The notes under the pieces are model-generated. The model ran no database searches. It was not told the DNA's origin and saw nothing but the letters and a program-made list of their open reading frames with translations. Shown piece after piece: positions 13,338-19,525 of a DNA stretch of 32,262 nt. Source of the DNA: CAYQCE01 sp964415885 (GTDB lineage Bacteria > Zixibacteria > MSB-5A5 > JAABVY01 > JAHJOQ01); NCBI GenBank assembly GCA_964415885.1, contig CAYQCE010000043.1:1-32262 (forward strand). Reading direction: 5' to 3'. The translations under genes and the position numbers were made by a program. The first letter of the stretch is position 1. The number at the start of each line of letters is the position of its first letter.

Positions 13338-14702
13338 ATGCCGTTTGAGTTTGAAGAAATACTCGAAACCCTGCACATGACCGAGGTGGAGAACCTCGAC
13401 GTGCGAACAGTCACTCTGGGGATATCCCTGCGCGGTTGTTCGACAGGGGACATCAACTCCACTTGTGCAAAAATCCGTGAGAAGATACTCCGAAAATCCG
13501 AGAAACTCGTACAGACTGTCGAGTCGATAAAATCGCAATTCGGAATACCCATAGCGAACAAACGGATCTCTATCACTCCGGTTGCAATCCTGGAAAGCGA
13601 CAGTTTCTCTCAGGATGATTTCGTTAAGATTGCGATCACGCTGGACCAGGTGGCCGGAGATGTCGGCGTCGATTTTCTGGCGGGGTATTCAGCTCTCGTG
13701 CAGAAGGGATACACTTCCGGTGACTACAACCTCATTTCGTCAATTCCGGATGCTCTTGCCTCGACAAAGCGTGTTTGCTCCTCGGTGAATGTAGCCTCCA
13801 CGCGCGCGGGGATCAATATGGATGCCGTGCGGCAGATGGGGCATGTTCATGTCGACACGGCACAGAAGACCGCTGCCGAGGATGGCATCGGTTGCGCCAA
13901 ACTCGTGTCATTCGCTAATGTTCCGGAGGACAATCCGTTCGTTGCAGGGGCGTTTCATGGTGTCTCAGAACCGGATTCGGTCATCAATGTCGGGATCTCC
14001 GGGCCGGGCGTTGTGCTGCACGCCGTGGAGCGGTTCCGTGACGCAGATTTTGGTACGCTCGCGGAGGTGATAAAGCGAACGGCGTTCAAGGTCACAAGAA
14101 TGGGCGAGATGGTAGGACGTAAGGTATCCAAAGAATTGGGAGTAGAATTCGGTATCGTCGATTTGTCTCTTGCGCCTACACCGGCCGAGAGAGACAGCGT
14201 CGCTAGGATTCTCGAGGCGATGGGTCTCGAGCGATGCGGTACACATGGCACAACAGCGGCACTGGCTCTCCTTAACGATAATGTCAAGAAGGGCGGCATG
14301 ATGGCTTCCTCATATATCGGCGGCATGTCAGGGGCTTTCATTCCGGTTTCGGAGGATGCCGGTATGATCGAGGCGGTGAAGGCGGGAGCGCTCTCTCTTG
14401 CGAAACTCGAGGCCATGACAGCAGTGTGTTCGGTTGGGCTCGATATGGTAGCGGTGCCGGGTGATACTCCGCCGGAAACGATATCCGCGATCATCGCAGA
14501 TGAAGCCGCTATCGGTGTGATCAACAATAAGACGACCTCGGTCCGAATCATCCCGGCTCCGGGAAAGAAAGTGGGTGACTCGGTTTCATACGGCGGTTTG
14601 CTCGGCGAGGCACCGATCATGGATGTCTCCCGATTTTCGTCGAGCGCATTTATCCGTCGAGGGGGGCGCATTCCGGCACCGACTCAGGGACTGACAAACT
14701 GA
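13338..14702 (+). CDS. PFL-family (DUF711, UPF0210) protein
   Basis: This 454-residue cytoplasmic protein belongs to the DUF711/UPF0210 family, which is structurally related to glycyl-radical (pyruvate formate-lyase-like) barrels but whose reaction is unknown. Diagnostic segments include EEILETLHMTEVENLDVRTV at the N terminus, FGIPIANKRISITPVA, SGPGVVLHAVE, the Gly-rich MMASSYIGGMSGAFIPVS and VDLSLAPTP. Full length compared with the family is 450-455, so it is intact. No glycyl-radical RVxGY motif is seen, so radical chemistry should not be assumed. In many Firmicutes this gene follows an ACT-domain gene; none is present here. The ATG at 13338 gives the conserved family N terminus, is not preceded by a ribosome binding site and lies right behind a strong promoter. 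The GNAT gene starts 13 bases downstream. Confidence 0.92.
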   Translation: MPFEFEEILETLHMTEVENLDVRTVTLGISLRGCSTGDINSTCAKIREKILRKSEKLVQTVESIKSQFGIPIANKRISITPVAILESDSFSQDDFVKIAITLDQVAGDVGVDFLAGYSALVQKGYTSGDYNLISSIPDALASTKRVCSSVNVASTRAGINMDAVRQMGHVHVDTAQKTAAEDGIGCAKLVSFANVPEDNPFVAGAFHGVSEPDSVINVGISGPGVVLHAVERFRDADFGTLAEVIKRTAFKVTRMGEMVGRKVSKELGVEFGIVDLSLAPTPAERDSVARILEAMGLERCGTHGTTAALALLNDNVKKGGMMASSYIGGMSGAFIPVSEDAGMIEAVKAGALSLAKLEAMTAVCSVGLDMVAVPGDTPPETISAIIADEAAIGVINNKTTSVRIIPAPGKKVGDSVSYGGLLGEAPIMDVSRFSSSAFIRRGGRIPAPTQGLTN

Positions 14703-14715
14703 AATCCAATCCATC

Positions 14716-15252
14716 ATGACACTCGATCAATACGATGTCGTCGTCGCAGTCGGCAAGAAGTCGTATCTACGACGACCCACGAAGGAAGATCTCGACTTTT
14801 ATTACGCCTGGTACAAAGACCCCGATATCCAGCGATATATGGCAAATCCGTTCTGGGATCCCGATCGATCGAAGGACCGCTATCGTGAGGTCTTCCTCCG
14901 AAGCCATCTCCTGACCAGAGGCGACAGCCAGTCGCTGACAATCTGTGAGGCGCGGGAGAAGAAGCCTGTTGGCGTGGTCGTCAGCTACGATATCGATCGC
15001 GGCGCAAAAAGCTGCGAAATGGGGATTCTAATCGGTGATCCGGAGTTCCGTGGCGGCGGTTACGCAACCGAGGCGATTGAGCTCATGCTGTCATACCTGA
15101 AGGAAACTGTCGGAATTCGGATCGTGCGGTGCAGTATCGTGCCCCAGAACGAGGTATCCATCAGGCTTTTCGAGAAATGCGGGTTCAGACGCTCCGGCAC
15201 CAAACGAGAGCAAGGCTACGACTTGATCGTCTTTGAGAGAAAATTGGAATAG
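14716..15252 (+). CDS. GNAT-family N-acetyltransferase (RimJ/RimL-like)
   Basis: This 178-residue enzyme has the acetyl-CoA binding motif A (GILIGDPEFRGGGYATEAI, with R-G-G-G-Y-A at 112-117) and a following IVPQNEVSIRLFEKCGFRR segment, typical of the RimJ/RimL/SpeG branch. It would transfer an acetyl group to an amine of a protein N terminus, polyamine or small molecule; the substrate cannot be read from the sequence. It is probably cotranscribed with the DUF711 gene and has no evident ribosome binding site, so reinitiation or coupling is likely. The gene is convergent with the HDOD pair, 32 bases away. Confidence 0.85.
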   Translation: MTLDQYDVVVAVGKKSYLRRPTKEDLDFYYAWYKDPDIQRYMANPFWDPDRSKDRYREVFLRSHLLTRGDSQSLTICEAREKKPVGVVVSYDIDRGAKSCEMGILIGDPEFRGGGYATEAIELMLSYLKETVGIRIVRCSIVPQNEVSIRLFEKCGFRRSGTKREQGYDLIVFERKLE

Positions 15253-15284
15253 TCCGGTGATTTCCTGTTAACTGCGGATGTGCT

Positions 15285-16205
15285 TCACAGGCTCTTTATA
15301 TATTTCTTGATTAGCTCTCCAATACCATACCTCAGGTCGAGACAATCGGACATCTGAACCGCCATCGATACAGATTCGTTGACTACTGTTCCCAGATCCG
15401 TGCTCGATATCCTCAGCAGGTTTTCCGCTTCCTGCTGCAGCGGGATTGGAGAGTCGGCAGTGCCGCTGTTCAATGCGCGATCCTCGAATACTCTGCCTGC
15501 AACGTAGATCAGATCGAGAAGCGGAGATTCGCAACACTCATCGTGGCCGAGTGTTTTTCGGTGATGCTCCGAGAGTATCGCGCTTATTTTCGGGGAGAGA
15601 TTCCATTGTTCGGCGATGAATCGTCCTACGTCACAGTGATCGAAGCCGAGCAGTTCGGCCTCCGTATCGAGCCCTTTCAAGCCGGTATTGGCAATGTCGG
15701 CCCGGAATCCGTCATCGTCTTCTATCGAGGCGAGCAGAAATGCCTTCCCGGAATCGTGAATCAAGCCGGCAACGAATGCCTCCTCCGGAGCGTGATAAAA
15801 CGCGCTTCGAGCGAGGTTGCGCGCGGCGGTGCCGCAGAATACGGCTCTGCTGCAGAACGCTCTTGCGTCGAACATGCCGCGGCCTTCGAGGGTGTTCACG
15901 GAGTTGAACACGGCTATTGACGTCACGAATTCTTCGGTCATCATCAGCCCGAGAAGCGAAATCGCCTGCGCTACCGTTTCCGCCTTGCCGGGATATTCGG
16001 CGTAGAGCGCGGAATTGGCCATGCGAAGAAACTGCTGGCAGAGTATCTCGTCCGATTCGATGGCCACTGCGAGCGCATCCGGCGCTTTGTCTCCGCGTAT
16101 CGATACCGCCTTCAGCTCATCTATGACCCGCATCGAGTCTGAGCAGCTATCGAGAAGCGGACCGAATTTGGCTGTGAGTCTGTCGCCTGCCATCAGTCTT
16201 CTCAT
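15285..16205 (-). CDS. HDOD-domain signalling protein (second of pair)
   Basis: This 306-residue cytoplasmic protein carries one HDOD domain, an HD-related output domain used in bacterial signal transduction, often for motility, cell cycle or c-di-GMP-linked responses. HDSGK is at 150-154 and the preceding helix has the typical QFLRMANSALY pattern (58-68). HDOD proteins usually lack phosphodiesterase activity, so a scaffold role is more likely. The ATG chosen overlaps the stop of the upstream HDOD gene in an ATGA arrangement, which implies translational coupling; an internal ATG at 16193 is an alternative start. It is a diverged paralogue of its partner and would share the same flagellar-type promoter. 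Confidence 0.85.
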   Translation of the reverse strand: MRRLMAGDRLTAKFGPLLDSCSDSMRVIDELKAVSIRGDKAPDALAVAIESDEILCQQFLRMANSALYAEYPGKAETVAQAISLLGLMMTEEFVTSIAVFNSVNTLEGRGMFDARAFCSRAVFCGTAARNLARSAFYHAPEEAFVAGLIHDSGKAFLLASIEDDDGFRADIANTGLKGLDTEAELLGFDHCDVGRFIAEQWNLSPKISAILSEHHRKTLGHDECCESPLLDLIYVAGRVFEDRALNSGTADSPIPLQQEAENLLRISSTDLGTVVNESVSMAVQMSDCLDLRYGIGELIKKYIKSL

Positions 16206-17086
16206 TCGTCGAATAAGTGCTTCTCCGCCTCGAACAACTCGCCGAGGTCGAAGACCATCTCTTCGATCTGTTTCGCATTGAAACCCGCCGCCTTTGAAAG
16301 AGGCAATGCGGTCAGATCGACCTGCCTGAAATCCGTGAATCCGCAATCGATATGTTTGGCGAGATCATTTGCTGCCTGCACCACGAAAGGCACCGGCATC
16401 GACTTTGCGTCTGCGGGATCGTACTCCTCGCCTGTCCGCTCAGGATTGTGATGCGAGCAGATCGCCTCAGTCAGGAATGTGGGGAAATTCCATTTGCTCA
16501 GGAGAAGTTGTGCAACGTCGACGTGCGAGAACCCGAGTTCCTCTCGCTCCACATCGATGAAAGCCACGCCGTTGCTCTCCACCATCTCGCAGATCACATC
16601 GTATTCGCCGGTTAGCTTCTGAGATAGAACCAGCTTGCCGATGTCATGAAGAAGGCCGGCGATAAACGCCTCTTCCATCTGTCGATGACGGATTTTTTTG
16701 CAGATCAGTCTGCAGGCCATCGCCGTGGCGAGTGAATGCTCCCAGAGCTTCTGCTCGAGCTGGCTTTCATCTTTGCGTTTGTAAAGGCTATGCGTGGACG
16801 AGGCGATTACAAGCGACCGGAGGGTGTAAAACCCCAAAATGAGGATCGCTTCCTTTAATGTTCCAACATCCTTTGCTCTGCCGTAGAAAGATGAATTCGA
16901 GAGCTTGAGTACTTTGGCTGAGAGAGCCTGGTCGGTCGACAGGACCTTTCCGAGCTGCTCGACGTCTGTGTCCAGATTGGATGTCAAGCCCATCACCGAT
17001 GAGACGATTGCCGGCGAAGCCGGCAGTTCACCGACCGTCGATATGATTTTTTCAACCGAGACGGTCTGTTTCGTTGCCTCTGTCAT
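16202..17086 (-). CDS. HDOD-domain signalling protein (first of pair)
   Basis: This 294-residue HDOD protein begins with the family's LPASPAIVSSVM pattern (21-32), continues with STDQALSAKVLKLSNSSFYG (50-69), and has HDIGK at 147-151. A later SHHNPE segment follows. It lacks receiver, GGDEF or other fused domains. The ATG at 17086 is chosen because AGGAGG (17103-17098) precedes it and family similarity starts soon after. The reading frame stays open further upstream, but that part overlaps the promoter and an inverted-repeat element and is probably not translated. It forms an operon with the next HDOD gene (ATGA overlap). A sigma-28-type promoter upstream places the pair in the flagellar regulon by inference. 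Confidence 0.88.
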   Translation of the reverse strand: MTEATKQTVSVEKIISTVGELPASPAIVSSVMGLTSNLDTDVEQLGKVLSTDQALSAKVLKLSNSSFYGRAKDVGTLKEAILILGFYTLRSLVIASSTHSLYKRKDESQLEQKLWEHSLATAMACRLICKKIRHRQMEEAFIAGLLHDIGKLVLSQKLTGEYDVICEMVESNGVAFIDVEREELGFSHVDVAQLLLSKWNFPTFLTEAICSHHNPERTGEEYDPADAKSMPVPFVVQAANDLAKHIDCGFTDFRQVDLTALPLSKAAGFNAKQIEEMVFDLGELFEAEKHLFDE

Positions 17087-17121
17087 AGGGAGAAAAACCT
17101 CCTGACGATCTGTTATTTGCT

Positions 17122-17148
17122 TTATCGGCATTAAGCGAAGTTGTTTGA
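17122..17148 (-). promoter_or_regulatory. Sigma-28 (FliA)-type promoter of the HDOD operon
   Basis: On the minus strand, TCAA (17148-17145) is followed after exactly 15 bases by GCCGATAA (17129-17122). This matches the flagellar consensus TAAA-N15-GCCGATAA at 11 of 12 positions. The transcript would start about 30 bases before the ATG at 17086 and includes the AGGAGG. Confidence 0.75.
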
Positions 17149-17165
17149 GCCATGAGACCGTGGAG

Positions 17166-17334
17166 CTTGTTGAAAAAGTCCGTATCGCTGGAAGTGCTTT
17201 CATCGCGAAAAATCTTGCGGAGGCGGAATGACGCGGCGATCTCATAGTCAGGCAAATACTATACGGCTACTTTGAGATTGCCGCGCTCGCTACGTTCACT
17301 CGCAAAGACTAAGATTTTGGGGTTTCTCAACACG
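17166..17334. repeat. REP/MITE-like inverted-repeat element
   Basis: The ends form imperfect 16-bp inverted repeats (17166-17181 and 17319-17334, 12 of 16 matching). Inside, GCGGCGATCTCA (17233-17244) pairs with TGAGATTGCCGC (17273-17284) over 12 bp with one G-U, around a 28-base loop. The flanking CGCTCGCTACGTTCACTCGC resembles widely dispersed REP-type palindromes. There is no coding capacity. It separates the HDOD promoter from the next transcription unit. Confidence 0.5.
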
Positions 17335-17926
17335 CCCCAGTGAAGTGGGATCCACCGTCCTAACCTCAAGATATGCAGTTAATTACGGGAGTGTGCATAG
17401 ACCCCAATGGCGCCAATTCCGGTTCACAGTATCATTTCTGTGATTTCGCAGGAAGATTAAGATGGGCGCGTTCCGGGGTCGTTAGGGAAGTCACCAAAAG
17501 CTAACGTTTTATAGTGCAAAAATTGACCACAAAAATTCAATTTTGCTGTTGACAAAAACCAGGGGCACCCCTATATTGAGGGCGTCTTGAAAAGCAAGAT
17601 TGGTTACGGCAATTCCACTTTATGTTCATGCTGATGTTTAGAGTTTTCAAGTAACGATTGCGAATACTGCGTACGTTTCGGTTCCCGAAACAGGGGATCA
17701 AAGGGTACTAACCATAAATCGATGTTTACAGAACAGCGAGTGCTGTTATACAGGCTGAGGTTTCGATCCTTTTCTTGGGTACGCGGCAACATTATGGAAG
17801 GGACGCAATCAGTTTCTTGCAGCTAAACTTACCGTTCAACAGGGCGATATTAGGATATAGATTGTATGTGTTTAGTTCCCGCAAGTTCCTGAGTTTTCGC
17901 AATATAAGTTCCAAGGAGGACTTACG
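17335..17926 (+). other. Promoter and long leader of the Cys-rich dockerin gene
   Basis: No gene is visible in this spacer. It contains a strong promoter at 17549-17577 and then a predicted leader of about 340 bases. The leader holds small perfect hairpins: GTTTCGG-TTC-CCGAAAC at 17675-17691, and AACAGC-GAGT-GCTGTT. I recognise no known riboswitch. A ten-codon open frame at 17622-17654 lacks a ribosome binding site and is probably not used. Confidence 0.5.
17549..17577 (+). promoter_or_regulatory. Strong sigma-70-type promoter
   Basis: A perfect TTGACA (17549-17554), a 17-base spacer and TATATT (17572-17577) make this one of the best promoters in the window. It would start near 17584 and drive the gene at 17927 after a leader of about 343 bases. 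Confidence 0.75.
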
Positions 17927-19063
17927 ATGAAAAGCACCGGTCGCCCAAAGCGCCAGGCAGTGCTTATCGCTATGATGTCGCTGCTCTTCGTATACGCCCT
18001 GTCACCGATAGTTGAAGCCGATCCGGCTCTGCCGGAATTGGTAGTGAATGTCACAGATGTTGATATAGATGTCGGAGCCGACAGCGTGGTAATGGAAATC
18101 TACATGGACAACCCAAATGAGGCCTGCAGCGGTGTGGACCTCTGGCTCAGTTTGCAGCATCCGGAGATAATCAGGTTTATGGCTGATTCTGTCTACAGAT
18201 GCGATACGGTTTACTACGATTGCCAGGACTCCACCTGCTCCGAGTATATCGGTGATTCATGTATCGCCTGGGATTACTTCAACTGCCAGGATTCTCTTTC
18301 CTGCAGTTGGATTCAATCCGGCGCTATAAGGACACAAGGCACAGTGATCGAAGATTGGGAGCAGATGGAGGTGATCGTGCACGACTCCCAGCGCCTGTTG
18401 GTGCAGCTCTTCGGTATCGCGAATACCGGCGGCGGTACTCCGCCGATTCCCGCCGGATCCAATCATCTGCTGGCACGGCTTGTGTGCGAGGTTTCGGATA
18501 ATTCCGGATCCATACCCGATACAATGTGCCCATTCTGGAATTACGATATCGATCCACCGGACTCAGTTTGTGACAGTACGTATTTCAATGAGTTCGGCAT
18601 AACCAACGTGGCGATTCAACCGAGGAGCGCGTTCTCCGATTCCGACGGCACAGATCTGATCGGCTGGGAATGGACTGATCCGTATTGCGTGGATTCGACC
18701 TGTATACAGTGGGATGGACCGGATTGTATCGAATGGGAATGCAACGAGTATGATTCTACGCATTATGTCGACACCTCCTCGGTCTATTTCTTCGGCGGGG
18801 AGGTAACTCTGGTCGGCTGTGAGCCGTGCGCGGGTTGTGACTGGGTTGTCGGTGACGCCAACGCGACTGGAGCGATTGATATTGACGACATCGTTTACTT
18901 GATCGCATACATTTTCCAGGGTGGTCCGCCACCCATCCCGCACGAGCAGGCCGGTAATGTCAACTGCTCGATAGGTATCGATATTGATGATATTGTTTAT
19001 CTGATAGCGTATGTGTTCCAGGGTGGTCCCCCGGCGCCGTGCAGTTGCGAGGATCTCCTGTAA
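17927..19063 (+). CDS. Exported Cys-rich cohesin-like/dockerin protein
   Basis: This 378-residue protein has a signal peptide (about 1-31), a cohesin-like beta domain (about 38-180) and a Cys-rich middle. It ends in a textbook two-repeat type I dockerin (about 308-370: GDANATGAIDIDDIVYLIAY and GNVNCSIGIDIDDIVYLIAY, each followed by FQGGPP). There are 20 cysteines. Two similar clusters (C-x-DSTC, x-W/Y, then CI-x-W) occur at about residues 98-125 and again at 255-278, apparently an internal duplication inserted into the cohesin-like fold. Loop 1 has Asp, Asn and Asp at the calcium positions, while loop 2 begins with Asn. It lacks a T9SS sorting tail, so surface attachment may depend on the dockerin. 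AAGGAGGA precedes the ATG. Confidence 0.82.
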   Translation: MKSTGRPKRQAVLIAMMSLLFVYALSPIVEADPALPELVVNVTDVDIDVGADSVVMEIYMDNPNEACSGVDLWLSLQHPEIIRFMADSVYRCDTVYYDCQDSTCSEYIGDSCIAWDYFNCQDSLSCSWIQSGAIRTQGTVIEDWEQMEVIVHDSQRLLVQLFGIANTGGGTPPIPAGSNHLLARLVCEVSDNSGSIPDTMCPFWNYDIDPPDSVCDSTYFNEFGITNVAIQPRSAFSDSDGTDLIGWEWTDPYCVDSTCIQWDGPDCIEWECNEYDSTHYVDTSSVYFFGGEVTLVGCEPCAGCDWVVGDANATGAIDIDDIVYLIAYIFQGGPPPIPHEQAGNVNCSIGIDIDDIVYLIAYVFQGGPPAPCSCEDLL

Positions 19064-19206
19064 CGGGGGAAGAAAAGGAAAATTGAGGAGCGGGTCGCCC
19101 GTGAATGGAATATTAACTATCCGCTCGCATTGAGTTAATGAGAGAATGATTTAGTCAGGCATACATGCTGTCGTTCTTTCGAAGCAACTAACTGAGCAAA
19201 GAAGTT

Positions 19207-19359
19207 ATGACACACCATAAGCTTGAAAATAAGAAAAAGAAACTTGTGCTACGCGGCTACAAGTTGAGAGGAAAAAAAGAGAGAAAGGAGGTCCAGAAGA
19301 AAGTAGAAGAGGCGTTAGAATGTTCAAACCATTCGCCTGATCTATTTGTGCTGGCCTAG
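19207..19359 (+). CDS. Possible small Lys-rich protein (uncertain)
   Basis: A 50-codon frame begins MTHHKLENKKKKLVLRGYK and is very basic in the first 32 residues, with a neutral tail ending LFVLA. I do not recognise it. Only a weak AAAGAAG precedes the ATG. Inside the frame lies a perfect AAGGAGGT with no start codon at the right distance, and the 7-bp inverted repeat AACTTGT/ACAAGTT. The segment may therefore be structured leader RNA that happens to be open. It could equally be a short regulatory peptide for the highly expressed gene downstream. Confidence 0.25.
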   Translation: MTHHKLENKKKKLVLRGYKLRGKKERKEVQKKVEEALECSNHSPDLFVLA

Positions 19360-19364
19360 TATTG

Positions 19365-19436
19365 CTCAAATGGTGATGGCGTTCTTGTTGTGCAGGCCTA
19401 ATTGCACAGCGAGCGCAATTAACTAACCCATTTGAG
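19365..19436 (+). ncRNA. Structured leader element before the T9SS gene
   Basis: CTCAAATGG (19365-19373) and CCATTTGAG (19428-19436) form a perfect 9-bp closing stem. Inside it GTTGTGCA (19387-19394) pairs with TGCACAGC (19403-19410), 8 bp with one G-U. An alternative hairpin TAATTGC (19399-19405) / GCAATTA (19415-19421) competes with it. The enclosed 72-nt element with switchable inner stems looks like a cis-regulatory RNA, but I match it to no known class. Confidence 0.4.
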
Positions 19437-19525
19437 GGGGGAAACGAATTAAGTGATGTCGGGACGAAAACCAGATCGAGCCGACACACTTCGAGATGTG
19501 AATTCTTAAACTAAAGGAGCACAAG

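Larger units (their letters stand above)
19064..19525 (+). other. Leader region of the major T9SS gene
   Basis: This 462-base spacer follows a small hairpin (CGGG-TCG-CCCG at 19091-19101). It contains a purine-rich stretch at 19221-19310 with a perfect Shine-Dalgarno-like AAGGAGGT, and a possible 50-codon gene at 19207-19359. A structured element lies at 19365-19436, and the AAAGGAG of the next gene is at 19513-19519. I found no convincing promoter. Confidence 0.5.

Noticed and set aside
17087..17245. N-terminal extension of the first HDOD protein
   Set aside because: The frame is open, but it covers the sigma-28 promoter and part of the inverted-repeat element. The AGGAGG before 17086 and the family start both favour the shorter form.
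17622..17654. Ten-codon upstream reading frame in the leader of the 17927 gene
   Set aside because: It has no ribosome binding site, it contains three Met codons by chance, and nothing suggests amino-acid-dependent attenuation.
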